A stretch of 64,000 nucleotides of DNA from Rhizorhabdus sp049889055 (GCF_049889055.1 NZ_JBLTWO010000001.1:248001-312000), one strand, 5' to 3'. Counted from the stretch's first letter, positions 1 through 8,847 are shown. Notes: generated by a model from the letters alone, not told the origin. A program made the numbers and translations.

Positions 1-887
1 AGGTCGCCAAGGAAACCAGCGCGGCGGCTGCCAAGAGTGTCGATCTCACCCGCTCGCTGCTCGAAGGCGGCGTCGCTGCGCGCACCGATCTGCGCCAGGC
101 GGAGACGGTGCTCGCACAGGCCCAGTCCGATCAGGCCAATCTCGAAACGCTGATCGAGCAGGATCGCAACGCGCTACAGCTGCTGGTCGGAGCGCCGGTG
201 CCGGATGCGCTGCTGCCGACGTCGATCGAGGCGGTCGATACGCAGATCGCCGAGGTCCCGGCGGGCCTCGACTCCTCGATTCTGCTGCGCCGCCCAGACG
301 TGGTTCAGGCCGAATATACGCTTCGGGCGGCCAATGCCCGCATCGGCGCAGCGCGGGCGGCTTTCCTGCCGCGCATCGCACTTACCGCGCTGACCGGCTT
401 TGCCAGCACCGCGCTCACAGACCTCTTCTTACGCGGCGCGCGCACCTGGAGCGTCGCGCCTTCTGCCACGCTGCCGATCTTCACCGGCGGCGCGAATGTC
501 GGCAATCTGCGCGTCAGCAATGCCCAGCGCGATCAGGCGCTCGCCCAATATCAGACCGCGATCCAGACGGCGTTCCGCGACGTCTCCAACGCGCTTGCGC
601 GGCGGGCAACGATCGACGAGCAATATGCCGCGAGCAGCAAGCTCGATGCCGCCGCGCAGGACTCGCTGACCCTGGCCGATGCCCGCTATCGCAACGGGAT
701 CGATCCCTATCTCACCCTGCTCGACGCGCGGCGAACCGCCTATGGCGCAGCCCGCACCTTGGCGCAGACGCGGCTGCTCAAGGCGCAGAATCTGGTCGCC
801 CTGTATCAGACGCTTGGCGGGGACGAGCTGATCGACGCGACGCCAGGCCAGAAAAGCCAGTTGGCCATGGGCCGCGCGGCAAACTGA
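1..887 (+). CDS. RND efflux outer-membrane channel (NodT/OprM family), C-terminal part
   Basis: The open frame runs in from the left edge (first codon at base 3), so only about 294 C-terminal residues are present. The family forms the trimeric TolC-like channel-tunnel that lets RND pumps export drugs and metabolites across the outer membrane. Visible hallmarks are the long amphipathic helices rich in Ala, Gln and Leu, the segment LLRRPDVVQAEYTLRAANA typical of NodT/OprM proteins near the internal-repeat boundary, the beta-strand TLPIFTGG, and the final helix with YRNGIDPYLTLLDARR. The N-terminal lipobox expected in this family would lie outside the window, as would the usual MFP and RND pump genes. 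The end of the frame is ordinary. Family assignment is secure; the transported substrate cannot be inferred. Confidence 0.93.
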   Translation, partial: VAKETSAAAAKSVDLTRSLLEGGVAARTDLRQAETVLAQAQSDQANLETLIEQDRNALQLLVGAPVPDALLPTSIEAVDTQIAEVPAGLDSSILLRRPDVVQAEYTLRAANARIGAARAAFLPRIALTALTGFASTALTDLFLRGARTWSVAPSATLPIFTGGANVGNLRVSNAQRDQALAQYQTAIQTAFRDVSNALARRATIDEQYAASSKLDAAAQDSLTLADARYRNGIDPYLTLLDARRTAYGAARTLAQTRLLKAQNLVALYQTLGGDELIDATPGQKSQLAMGRAAN

Positions 888-1032
888 TTCGGCCAGCCGC
901 CTGCTGCTGCTGTCGCTTGCCCCCAATGTACTGCGCCGGGTCGCACCCGAGCTGAAGAGCTTTCCGCTGCTGTCGATATCCGACGAGCCAGCGCCCAAGG
1001 TCGCAGCGACGTCGAGTGCCCCGCGCCGTCAG

Positions 1033-1524
1033 GTGAAAAAGATCAACCCGCCCACTCCGCCGACCACGCCGGAAATCCCCAAGCTGCCGTCGAACATCAT
1101 CTGGATGACGTCCGAACAGTTTCGCGCCACCGACATCTCCAAATTCTCGCCGCGCGAAGCGAAGGATGCGTCGGGCACGGGTGGAGAATCGACAGCAGCT
1201 GCGGAGGTCATCGAGGAAGGGCCCAACGGACAGAAGCTGTACCCCGCCGACTGGTATCGGGAGCCCACGATCGCCGAAATGGCATTCTATCGGAAGGACA
1301 AACGCCAAGCCAGCTGGGCCATGATCGCTTGTCGAACCGCCCCGCAGTTCCGAGTGGAGGATTGTCAGGAGATCGCCGAGTTCCCAAAAGGCTCGGGCCT
1401 CGCCAGCGCGCTGCGCCAGGCATCCTGGCAGTTTCGAATTCGCCCGCCCAGGATTGGCGGAAAGCCGCAAGTCGGCGCTTGGATCAAGATTCTGTACGAT
1501 TATCAATATGGCGTGATGAAATAG
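1033..1524 (+). CDS. TonB-like C-terminal-domain hypothetical protein, start uncertain
   Basis: This 163-residue frame is read from a GTG at 1033 with no convincing Shine-Dalgarno. The C-terminal half has motifs ADWYREP, IACRTAP, VEDC, GSGLASALRQASW, RIRPPRIGG and VGAWIKI. They follow the pattern of sphingomonad hypothetical proteins with a TonB-C-like fold (final strands with Arg-Pro-Pro and GAWV). The N-terminus is proline-rich (INPPTPPTTPEIPKLP), as in TonB linkers. The same frame stays open upstream to about 832 and would encode a hydrophobic stretch LLLLSLAP around 901, like a membrane anchor, but it contains no ATG, GTG or TTG. Either the anchor's start codon was lost or a rare start is used. 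It directly follows the efflux channel gene. Function is not established. Confidence 0.6.
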   Translation: MKKINPPTPPTTPEIPKLPSNIIWMTSEQFRATDISKFSPREAKDASGTGGESTAAAEVIEEGPNGQKLYPADWYREPTIAEMAFYRKDKRQASWAMIACRTAPQFRVEDCQEIAEFPKGSGLASALRQASWQFRIRPPRIGGKPQVGAWIKILYDYQYGVMK

Positions 1525-1596
1525 GCGGAGGCAACCGTTCAGCACATGGTCAGTTGATCTGGGACAATGACCCACCGAGACAATGGGACCATAGCT

Positions 1597-1992
1597 ATGA
1601 CCAGGTTGTTCTTCGTTGCTTTGCTTTCCGCTACCGCCGTCACCCCCGCCATGGCCCAATTGCAGTTGGGGGAGCGTCCGATCGCGCGAGCCGATGTCGC
1701 AAAGGTGGCCAAGGCGCAATTCGCCGAGATGGACGCCAACAAGGACGGCTATGTCAGCCCGGCCGAGTTCGAAGCTTACCGGGAAAAGCAGAATGCCCGC
1801 CCCGATCAGGGCCGGGGCCTGACCCATATCGGCCGCAGCTGGTTCGACAAATGCGACACCGACGGCGACGGTCGCGTCAGCCTGTCCGAAGCGCAGGCTC
1901 GACCGCTCGGTCTGTTCGATATGGCCGATACCGACCGCGACGGCACGGCGAGCCTCGCCGAACAGCAGATCGCATCGATCTTCATCCGATGA
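1597..1992 (+). CDS. Secreted EF-hand calcium-binding protein
   Basis: A 131-residue protein with a clear Sec signal peptide (MTRLFFVALLSATAVTPAMA, then QLQLGE). It has three EF-hand-type calcium loops: DANKDGYVSPAEF, DTDGDGRVSLSEA and DTDRDGTASLAEQ. The first two have the expected Asp/Asn/Gly/Glu ligands; the third ends in Gln after Glu. The ATG at 1597 was chosen over an upstream in-frame ATG at 1567 because it starts exactly at the signal peptide. Such small periplasmic EF-hand proteins are common in sphingomonads; they probably buffer or sense calcium, but no partner is known. It lies alone between the TonB-like gene and the convergent malate synthase gene. Confidence 0.85.
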   Translation: MTRLFFVALLSATAVTPAMAQLQLGERPIARADVAKVAKAQFAEMDANKDGYVSPAEFEAYREKQNARPDQGRGLTHIGRSWFDKCDTDGDGRVSLSEAQARPLGLFDMADTDRDGTASLAEQQIASIFIR

Positions 1993-2037
1993 GAGCAACG
2001 ACGGCCGGCAAAAGCCGACCGTCGCGAGAAGCCGGGC

Positions 2038-4140
2038 TCAGCCGGCCGCCTTGACCTTCAGGCGGAAGGCGTGGAGCAGCGGTTCGGTATAGCCATTGGG
2101 CTGCGCGACCCCCTCGAACACCAGGGCGCGTGCGGCTTGGTAGGCCAGGCTCTCCGCCTCGCGACCCGCCATCGGCTGGTAGAGCGGGTCGGCCGCATTC
2201 TGCGCATCGACCTTGGCCGCCATTCGCGACAGCGCCGCGTCGATTTCCTCGGCGGACGCGACGCCATACAGCAGCCAGTTGGCCATATGCTGCGAGGAGA
2301 TGCGCAGCGTCGCGCGGTCCTCCATCAGACCGACATCGTGGATGTCGGGTACCTTGGAGCAGCCCACACCCTGGTCGACCCAGCGCACCACATAGCCGAG
2401 AATGCCCTGCGCATTATTGTCCAGCTCGGCCCGAATGTCCTCAGGCGTCCAGTTGTGGCCATGGGCAACGGGGACCGACAGCAACCGGTCGAGGCTGGCG
2501 ACGGGCTCGGCACGGCGCTCTTCCTGCCGGGCGAATACGTCGACCTCGTGATAATGGGTCGCGTGGAGCGTCGCCGCCGTCGGAGACGGCACCCAGGCGG
2601 TGTTGGCGCCGGTGCGCGGGTGGCCGATCTTCTGAGCGAGCATGTCGCCCATCCGGTCGGGCGCGGCCCACATGCCCTTGCCGATCTGCGCCTTGCCCGA
2701 CAGGCCGCAGGCGAGGCCGATCTGGACGTTGCGATCCTCATAGGCGGCGATCCAGTCGCTCGTCTTCATGTCGCCCTTACGGATCATCGGGCCGGCACGC
2801 ATCGAAGTGTGCATCTCGTCGCCGGTGCGATCGAGAAAGCCCGTGTTGATGAACATGATCCGATCCTTCACCGCCTCGATGCAGGCGGCGAGGTTTGCCG
2901 AGGTGCGGCGCTCCTCGTCCATCACGCCGACCTTGAGCGTGTGGCGGTCGAGACCGAGCAGATCCTCGATCGCGTCGAACAGCCGGTTGGTGAAACCGGC
3001 CTCCTCCGGACCATGCATCTTCGGCTTGACGATGTAGATCGACCCTGTCGCGCTGTTGCGATGGCGACCCAAGCCGCGGACGTCGTGCAACGCGATCAGG
3101 CTGGTGACGATGCCGTCGAGAATGCCTTCGGGCGCCTCGCGTCCGTCGGGGAGCAGCACTGCCGGGGTCGTCATCAGATGCCCGACATTGCGCACGAAGA
3201 CGAGGCTGCGCCCCGGCAGAGTGAAGGCCGTGCCATCGGGCGCGACATAATGCCGGTCCTCGGCGAGGCGACGGGTGATCGTGCGGCCGCCCTTGTCGAA
3301 GCTCTCCTCCAGATCGCCCTTCATCAGGCCGAGCCAGTTGGAATAGGCCAGAACCTTATCCTGCGCATCGACCGCCGCGACCGAATCCTCGAGGTCGCAA
3401 ATCGTTGTCAGCGCGGATTCCAGGATCACGTCGGCGAGGCCGGCCGGATCGTCGCGCCCGATCGGGTGGACGCGGTCGATCACCAGTTCGATGTGCAGGC
3501 CGTTGTGGCGCAGCAGCAGGTTGTCGCCCGCGCGGCCGACGAGCTGCGCCGGGTCGGCGAGCGCCGGCGCGGCGCCGGTCCAGTCGGCCCAGCTGCCGTC
3601 GGCCAACGGCAGCGCGCGGTCGAGAAACGCCTTGGCCCAGGCGATGACCTTGGCGCCACGTTCGGGATCATAGCCCGGACCCGCCGGCGACCCCGGAATG
3701 GCGTCGGTGCCGTAAAGCGCGTCGTACAGGCTGCCCCAGCGTGCATTGGCGGCGTTCAGCAGGAAGCGGGCGTTGAGGATCGGCACCACCAGCTGCGGAC
3801 CGGCGGTCGTCGCCAGTTCGGCGTCGACATTGCGGGTACCGACAGCGAAGGGGGCCGGCTCCGGAACAAGATAGCCGATGGACGAGAGGAAGGCCTTATA
3901 GGCGTCCATGTCGATCGGCTGGCCGGCCCGTTCGCCATGCCAGGCGTCGATCTGCGCCTGCAGCGCGTCGCGGTGGGCGAGAAGCGCTCGATTTTCGGGA
4001 GCGAAGCGCGCGAATATATCGGCGGTCCCTGCCCAGAAGGCGCCGGGCGCAATCCCCGTCCCCGGCAGGACCCTATCCTCAAGGAAGCGGACGAGCTCAT
4101 CCGCGATCTTCAGACCTGCCCTGTCCACCATCGTCGTCAT
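2038..4140 (-). CDS. glcB: Malate synthase G
   Basis: Condenses glyoxylate with acetyl-CoA to malate, the second step of the glyoxylate shunt, in the cytosol. The 700-residue length is close to the usual ~720 of the monomeric G isoform. Family signatures are present in order: the N-terminal segment GTRNVDAELATTAGPQLVVP, ICDLEDSVAAVDA, FVRNVGHLM, IYIVKPKMHGPEE, GVMDEERRTSANL and GDMKTSDWIAAYEDRN, which carry the Mg-binding acidic residues and the catalytic Arg/Asp neighbourhood. It starts at an ATG at 4140. A small CxxC protein lies upstream on the same strand and may share its promoter region. No isocitrate lyase gene is in the window. In this genome it would let fatty-acid carbon from the 46-55 kb locus enter gluconeogenesis. 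Confidence 0.97.
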   Translation of the reverse strand: MTTMVDRAGLKIADELVRFLEDRVLPGTGIAPGAFWAGTADIFARFAPENRALLAHRDALQAQIDAWHGERAGQPIDMDAYKAFLSSIGYLVPEPAPFAVGTRNVDAELATTAGPQLVVPILNARFLLNAANARWGSLYDALYGTDAIPGSPAGPGYDPERGAKVIAWAKAFLDRALPLADGSWADWTGAAPALADPAQLVGRAGDNLLLRHNGLHIELVIDRVHPIGRDDPAGLADVILESALTTICDLEDSVAAVDAQDKVLAYSNWLGLMKGDLEESFDKGGRTITRRLAEDRHYVAPDGTAFTLPGRSLVFVRNVGHLMTTPAVLLPDGREAPEGILDGIVTSLIALHDVRGLGRHRNSATGSIYIVKPKMHGPEEAGFTNRLFDAIEDLLGLDRHTLKVGVMDEERRTSANLAACIEAVKDRIMFINTGFLDRTGDEMHTSMRAGPMIRKGDMKTSDWIAAYEDRNVQIGLACGLSGKAQIGKGMWAAPDRMGDMLAQKIGHPRTGANTAWVPSPTAATLHATHYHEVDVFARQEERRAEPVASLDRLLSVPVAHGHNWTPEDIRAELDNNAQGILGYVVRWVDQGVGCSKVPDIHDVGLMEDRATLRISSQHMANWLLYGVASAEEIDAALSRMAAKVDAQNAADPLYQPMAGREAESLAYQAARALVFEGVAQPNGYTEPLLHAFRLKVKAAG

Positions 4141-4219
4141 GTCAGCCTCGCCATCGAAAGAGATGGCACACCGAGTAGCGCAGACGGCGATTGGAAACTA
4201 TTGGGATAATATGCGCGAC

Positions 4220-4242
4220 ATTCATTCTTTTCAGGAATGAAT
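4220..4242. promoter_or_regulatory. Perfect 8-bp inverted repeat upstream of malate synthase
   Basis: ATTCATTC and GAATGAAT are separated by 7 bases, in the short gap between the small CxxC gene and glcB. The repeat touches the TAA of the upstream gene. With no following U-run it is more likely an operator or a mRNA hairpin than an intrinsic terminator. Its AT-rich composition stands out from the surroundings. Confidence 0.35.
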
Positions 4243-4454
4243 TAACCACCCATGCGCCCGGTCCTGAACCAGCGGCGCGAAGAGCCGAAGCGCATCAGAT
4301 CGCACCCGCAGTGGCGGCAGACCGCGTGGCTGATCCCGTTGATTTCGGTGCGGCTGCCGCCGACTGCCGAATGCCGGCCATTTTCGCAGGCCAGGGCACT
4401 GGCCTTTTCGGGCGGGGCAGAGATCGGCATGCTGGAGAATGAAACGAGCGACAT
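4242..4454 (-). CDS. Small cysteine-rich (CxxC) hypothetical protein
   Basis: About 70 residues starting MSLVSFSSMP at the ATG ending at 4454; two further in-frame ATGs upstream (4463 and 4472) are possible starts. The body has ACENGRHSAVGG followed by HAVCRHCGCDLMR and a basic tail with RRWFRTGR. The spaced Cys/His residues (one Cys plus His, then C-x2-C-x-C) suggest a small zinc-binding knuckle. The protein resembles short sphingomonad proteins of unknown role, but I cannot name a family with confidence. It reads toward glcB with about a 100-nt gap. Confidence 0.55.
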   Translation of the reverse strand: MSLVSFSSMPISAPPEKASALACENGRHSAVGGSRTEINGISHAVCRHCGCDLMRFGSSRRWFRTGRMGG

Positions 4455-4472
4455 GGCGGACATCCTTTCCAC

Positions 4473-4894
4473 CGGGTTGGCGTGGATGCTCTCTGGGAGG
4501 GCCGTTTTGCCGGCTTATTTCACCGCTGAAACCTGTGCCGTCATTTTCCGCCAGCCAGCCAATGCGAATCGCGCGCCCCGTTCGGCGGCTGCGGCAGGTC
4601 GCGCGTGGGGCCACGATCCAGTCCAACCCCATCTACCGACCCGTCGGCATTGCCGCGCCGCTGACCGGTGGGAAACCGGTGGTGCGGACCAATGCGCCAT
4701 CGCGTCCCGTCATCGGGTTGCTGCGGAGAACACCTACGCAGCACCCTTCGTGGCCGAAAAGCTGGCCAATCTCGATTCGCGTCAAGGGGCCGACCGAAGC
4801 GCTGCGGTTCCCGGCCAGGCCCAATTGCCGGGCGGTGGCGAACAGCGACGGCCAGTGTCGTCTGGAGGCGACACGGCCTTTCCGCCGCTCGGGA
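4473..4894. other. No recognisable gene (about 420 bp)
   Basis: Between the small CxxC gene and the convergently placed end of the outer-membrane protein gene, open frames exist on both strands, but none shows a recognisable family, a plausible start with ribosome binding site, or natural-looking composition. No tRNA, repeat or terminator was identified. It may hold the promoter of the small gene or decayed coding sequence. Confidence 0.4.
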
Positions 4895-6274
4895 TCAGAT
4901 CGACAGGATGAGATCGAGATAGAAAACCTTGGCGTCGCCGGTCGCGGGCGCATTGGGAGCGTTCTTGAGCAGCGAGGATTTGGCGAGCCATGCGGCGCCA
5001 GTGTCGATCTGGACGCGCTCCGGCACGATCCAGTAGCGGATGCGCGCCTCGGTCTGATAACCCGCGAAGCTGCCCGATCGGCCCTGTGCATCGACGACGC
5101 CGGTCTGGGAGAAGCTGTCGCGGCGGCTCTCGGTCCATGCCGCCCGTACCATGACGAAGGCATCCCAAGTCTTGCTTGGCGCGATCTCGAACCGGACGCC
5201 TGGCGAGACGATGTTGGCGCGGCCGAGCGGACCATAGAGGCTCGTCGGACCGAACTCGAAGCGCCGCGCACCGTAGAGCGTGTCGAAGCGGCCGAATTTT
5301 CCCGGCTTGCGCTCGTCGCCCGATGCGACATCCATATGGACCGACAACCGCGACTTGAGCCTGTCGGTAAAGCCGTAACCGACCTCTGCATGGGCAAACC
5401 AGGCCTCGACATCGAGGTCGCTGAGGTCGGTGACTCCGGTGGTCCGCCGCGTCTTGCCGAACTGATATGCCGCCTCGACATCATGGTCCCACTTGCCCTT
5501 GGCGGGCTTGCGGAAAGCGCGCGCGCCCACAGTCCACAGGCGACGGTTCCGCGTCAGCCTGCCGGGGCTGTCCTTCTCCCGAAGACCGAAGCCATAGGCC
5601 TCGCCGACGCCGCCGAGCATCTTCGGCATGGTCAGATGCGCACCGAAGAACTGAAGGTCGGTCGTCTCCTGATCCCATTCGACACCCTCGTCACGGATGC
5701 CATCGGCATCCTCGGGCAGACGGATCTGCGGCATCGACCAGAGGAGCTGTACACGATACTGACCGGCCGTAGTCCAGTCGGCGAAAACGCCGGTATAGGC
5801 ATTGGTCGTATTGCGGAAACGCTGGCGCGACACGAGACGTCGCGAACCGATGTCGAGCGTGAAGCGCCCGGCCATGATCTTGCCATGGCCGCTCTTGGTA
5901 CCCTTGCTGTGATCGCCGAGCTTCACGCCCGCATAAGCCTGGATCAGTTCGAGGGCATTGACCTCGCTGGTGCCGGCGCTCGACAAGCGGTCCTGACCGT
6001 AAGTCCGCGCATCCCAGATTTCACCGCCCACAAAGACATCGCCGCCATCATATTCGGCGGCGAGCGTCGTCTTGAGCGACAGCATCTCGTCGCTATTGGC
6101 GCGGCCACGACGAAACTGTCCACCGAACGCCTCGAAGCGCGTCCGCATCCCCGCGGTGATGGTCAGATTGTCCGGCGCGCCCAGTGCGGTGGCCAGCGGG
6201 CCTCGCTCGGCGGCGGCAGGCGTGGAAAGCAGCGCGAGCAGCAGGGCGGGCGGCAGGAAACGGAAGGTCTTCAA
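4895..6274 (-). CDS. Alginate-export-type outer-membrane beta-barrel protein
   Basis: About 459 residues from a TTG start at 6274. This start gives a clean signal peptide (FRFLPPALLLALLSTPAAA, then ERG), with a GGGGA element about 9 nt upstream. A GTG at 6331 would only add a non-signal extension. The mature protein opens with LTITAGMRTRFEAFGGQFR, like the first strand of the Alginate_exp (AlgE-like) porin family, and shows alternating aromatic/polar strands to the C-terminus, which ends LDLILSI. It contains IGSRRLVSRQRFRNT, a recurrent motif of this family. The substrate is not necessarily alginate; many sphingomonad members are uncharacterised anion or polysaccharide channels. No alginate genes lie nearby. 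Confidence 0.8.
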   Translation of the reverse strand: MKTFRFLPPALLLALLSTPAAAERGPLATALGAPDNLTITAGMRTRFEAFGGQFRRGRANSDEMLSLKTTLAAEYDGGDVFVGGEIWDARTYGQDRLSSAGTSEVNALELIQAYAGVKLGDHSKGTKSGHGKIMAGRFTLDIGSRRLVSRQRFRNTTNAYTGVFADWTTAGQYRVQLLWSMPQIRLPEDADGIRDEGVEWDQETTDLQFFGAHLTMPKMLGGVGEAYGFGLREKDSPGRLTRNRRLWTVGARAFRKPAKGKWDHDVEAAYQFGKTRRTTGVTDLSDLDVEAWFAHAEVGYGFTDRLKSRLSVHMDVASGDERKPGKFGRFDTLYGARRFEFGPTSLYGPLGRANIVSPGVRFEIAPSKTWDAFVMVRAAWTESRRDSFSQTGVVDAQGRSGSFAGYQTEARIRYWIVPERVQIDTGAAWLAKSSLLKNAPNAPATGDAKVFYLDLILSI

Positions 6275-6393
6275 AATTGTGGTCCCCGGTTCGAAAAGCT
6301 GCGTCCGACCTAGACGATAAAGTTTAACCACCGCTCTTCGCCATGCGACAACGTCGCCCTTCTGCCTAAGACTTTGGTATAGACAATTTTAGC

Positions 6394-6978
6394 CTAGGGC
6401 AGCGGTTCGCGTGCGCGCCGCAGGATCACATAGAGAGCGCCGGCGCCCCCATGGCGGGGATGCGCGTTGCGCACGGCGGCGATCCGGCTCGCGTGGCGCG
6501 AGCTTTCGAGCCACTGGCCGATCGAGGCGCGGATGAGACCACGGCGCGGCCTGCCATCCCAGTCGCGGTCGCCCTGTTTCGGGGGTTTGCCGGTGATCAC
6601 GAGCAGAACGCGCACCCCCTCGGCGATCGACTGATCAAGGATCCGATCGAGCAGGCGCTGGGCGCTGTCGAGCGTGTGCCCGTGCAGGTCGACCGTCCAG
6701 TCGGGATCGGTGACGCCGCGGCGCAGGCGGCGGTCCCATCCGCCATCGAGCGTGTCGGCGAGCGGCTTCTGCTGCGTCAGTGGAGTAGCTGCCGGCACCC
6801 GCAGAGGCGGAACCCGGCCGCGTTGCGCACGGGGCACGGGGGCGTCGGGCCCTGCGGGAGCAGGCGGAGCTGAGACAGCCTTGTTCTGCGCCCTCGGCGC
6901 GCGTCCGGGCAGCGGCTTTACTGTTGCGGTGACGCGCTGCCAGAGCGCGACTTCGTCAGGATCGAGCCGCCTGCTCAC
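6394..6978 (-). CDS. Smr (small MutS-related) domain protein
   Basis: A 194-residue protein. The C-terminal half is an Smr domain with VDLHGHTLDSAQRLL (the conserved DLHG), LLVITGKP and the final RHGGAGALYVILRR. The N-terminal ~90 residues are Pro/Ala-rich and probably disordered. Smr domains are nucleases acting on branched or nicked DNA or on RNA; stand-alone alphaproteobacterial forms are uncharacterised. Its start overlaps the end of mltA by 23 bp on the same strand, so the two are probably translationally coupled. With timA they form a three-gene timA-mltA-smr unit. Confidence 0.9.
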   Translation of the reverse strand: MSRRLDPDEVALWQRVTATVKPLPGRAPRAQNKAVSAPPAPAGPDAPVPRAQRGRVPPLRVPAATPLTQQKPLADTLDGGWDRRLRRGVTDPDWTVDLHGHTLDSAQRLLDRILDQSIAEGVRVLLVITGKPPKQGDRDWDGRPRRGLIRASIGQWLESSRHASRIAAVRNAHPRHGGAGALYVILRRAREPLP

Positions 6979-8200
6979 GCCGGTCCGCCAGGCGGGCCGC
7001 AGCGATGCGCGGAATGAGCAGCCATGCCTGGCCGCGCCCGCTCATCCCGCCCGCAATTATACGGGCCTGATCACCCGCGCCCCAGAAAGTGTCGAACCGG
7101 TTGGCGCCCTTGATCGCGCCGCCAGTGTCCTGCGCGATCCACAGGCCGTTCGCCTCGGGCCGATCGAGCTGCAGGATCACGGGCGCGCCGAGAGGGACGA
7201 AAGCAGGATCTGCAGCCACCGTGACGCGGCCCGTTACCGGCACGTTGAGCGCGCCGATCGGGCCCGGCCCGGTCAGTTCGCGGAAGAAGACCCAGCTCTT
7301 GTTCTCGCGCATGATCGCGCGGCCTTCCTCGGGGTTGGCGCGCAGCCAGGCCATCACGCCCTGCATCGACAACTGCCCCGGCCCGAGCAGACCCCGGTCG
7401 CGCATGAGCTTGCCGATACCGACATAGTCGCGCCCATTCTGCCCGTCATAGCCGATCCGCATGACCGAGCCGTCGGGCAGGCGCAGGCGGCCCGATCCCT
7501 GGACCTGGAGGAAGAAGAATTCGACCGGGTCGGCCGCCCAGCCGATCTCGAGCGCCTTGCCGCTCAGCGCGCCATCCTCGATCGCGCCGCGATCGGGATA
7601 AGGCACCAGCTTGCCGCCCTGAACGCGGCCGCGAATCTTCTTGCCCTTCATCTCGGGAAAGAAGTCCCCCAGATCGCCTTCGACGAGATCGGACGGTCGC
7701 TTGTAGACCGGGACCTCATAGCCAAGTTGCGGCGTGCGCGATCCGGCGATCTCCGGCTCATAATAGCCGGTGGCATAAGCCTTGCCGCCACCGACCTGGA
7801 TCACGCTCAGTTGATTGGCGAAGAAGGAGGAGGCGTCGCTGTCGGGCCATCCGGTGGCGCGGGAGCAAGGCTCGCTCCAGTCACCCGACTGGGTGAGGCC
7901 GCTCTGGTCGCTGCGCCGCTGCAACGCGGGACAGGACAAGCGAAAAGCCACGAGCGCTGCCCTGGCCGCATCCGCATTGATCCCGAAACTGGCGAAGGCC
8001 GGACCGGGAAGCAGGCCGCTCTCGACCGCCGTGCGCGGCGCCGACGGCGCAGGCGTTCCGGTAGAGGGCGCTGGTGTTGGCCGGGGCGCTGGTTCGCCAG
8101 CCGGGGGGACCGGCTGGTTGGGAAGATGCGGCTTGGGAACGACTGTACAGGCCGACAAGGCAGCCAGCGCGGAGAACCCCGCGACGAGGCGGCGGATCAC
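6956..8200 (-). CDS. mltA: Membrane-bound lytic murein transglycosylase A
   Basis: Cleaves the MurNAc-GlcNAc bond of peptidoglycan with 1,6-anhydro product formation, anchored in the periplasm. About 414 residues from a GTG at 8200; its GTGA overlaps the stop of the upstream gene. The N-terminus IRRLVAGFSALAALSAC is a lipoprotein signal with a lipobox Cys, followed by a Pro-rich linker. The MltA domain includes ATGYYEPEIAGSRT, VPYPDRGAIEDGAL, WAADPVEFFFLQVQGSGRL and, in the 3D region, IAQDTGGAIKGANRFDTFWG, whose Asp residues include the catalytic one. The length is somewhat over E. coli MltA (365) because of the linker. It belongs with MurJ, MurI and the L,D-transpeptidases in this window's cell-wall set. 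Confidence 0.95.
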   Translation of the reverse strand: MIRRLVAGFSALAALSACTVVPKPHLPNQPVPPAGEPAPRPTPAPSTGTPAPSAPRTAVESGLLPGPAFASFGINADAARAALVAFRLSCPALQRRSDQSGLTQSGDWSEPCSRATGWPDSDASSFFANQLSVIQVGGGKAYATGYYEPEIAGSRTPQLGYEVPVYKRPSDLVEGDLGDFFPEMKGKKIRGRVQGGKLVPYPDRGAIEDGALSGKALEIGWAADPVEFFFLQVQGSGRLRLPDGSVMRIGYDGQNGRDYVGIGKLMRDRGLLGPGQLSMQGVMAWLRANPEEGRAIMRENKSWVFFRELTGPGPIGALNVPVTGRVTVAADPAFVPLGAPVILQLDRPEANGLWIAQDTGGAIKGANRFDTFWGAGDQARIIAGGMSGRGQAWLLIPRIAAARLADRREQAARS

Positions 8201-8847
8201 GCGGCCTCGTCGGTTTCGACCAGCATCCAGTTCGGATCGTCGGCGCGAACATGCCGGCTGAAGGCCCACACGTCATGCGTCGGCACGGCGTCGGACAGCG
8301 ATCCGGCGAGCACATTGCCTTCCGCATCGCGCGTCACGGCAGCGATATCGGCGTCGAAACGGACCGTGACGTGCGCCATCTGTCCGTTCATCCGCGCCTG
8401 CTCGATGACGGCATTCTCGATCGAGACGAGCCGGTTGTCGAGCGTCTCGCCCGCGACCTTGCGCTCCTCGATCGCAGCGGAGAACGCCTCGAACACATCG
8501 TCCTCGACCAGTCGGCGCAGTGTATCGACATCGCCACGCCAATAGGCTTCGAGAATCATCCGGTACGCCGAGCGCGCGCCTTCGAGGAAATGCGCCGGAT
8601 CGAAGCTGCCATCGGCGGCCTGGATCGCACGCACACCCGCTTCGGCGCGCGGCTCGACAGCTGCCGGACGGGCGGCCGGGGCGGGCGAGAGGTTGTCGGG
8701 AAGCGAACGCCCGGCGCCGATCGGCGCGGGTGTAACTTCCGCTGGCCGGGCGATGGTCTGCTCATGACCGGTGCGACGGCCGAGCACGCTCCACAGGCGG
8801 AACGCCACGAAGAGGAACACCATCGCTAGAATGACAATCGTCGTCAC
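8197..8847 (-). CDS. TimA/Tim44-like putative adaptor protein
   Basis: A 216-residue protein with one N-terminal membrane helix (TTIVILAMVFLFVAFRLWSVL), a Pro/Ala-rich linker and a C-terminal Tim44-like domain. The domain motifs are FLEGARSAYRMILEAYWRGD, LVEDDVFEAF and VRFDADIAAVTRD, ending DDPNWMLVETDEA. Mitochondrial Tim44 tethers Hsp70 to the TIM23 import channel; alphaproteobacterial TimA relatives are inner-membrane proteins of unclear role. It starts at a GTG at 8847 with GGAGG just upstream. It is translationally coupled to mltA and divergent from secB, a suggestive but unproven pairing of export-related genes. Confidence 0.9.
   Translation of the reverse strand: MTTIVILAMVFLFVAFRLWSVLGRRTGHEQTIARPAEVTPAPIGAGRSLPDNLSPAPAARPAAVEPRAEAGVRAIQAADGSFDPAHFLEGARSAYRMILEAYWRGDVDTLRRLVEDDVFEAFSAAIEERKVAGETLDNRLVSIENAVIEQARMNGQMAHVTVRFDADIAAVTRDAEGNVLAGSLSDAVPTHDVWAFSRHVRADDPNWMLVETDEAA

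Noticed and set aside
2071..4209. Long open frame on the plus strand opposite malate synthase (about 712 codons)
   Set aside because: Antisense to a complete, well-conserved gene; composition is the Arg/Asp/His/Val-rich pattern of GC-driven shadow frames and no family is visible.
4439..6313. Open frame of about 624 codons opposite the outer-membrane protein gene
   Set aside because: Antisense shadow; no signal peptide or domain, while the minus strand has a coherent beta-barrel protein.
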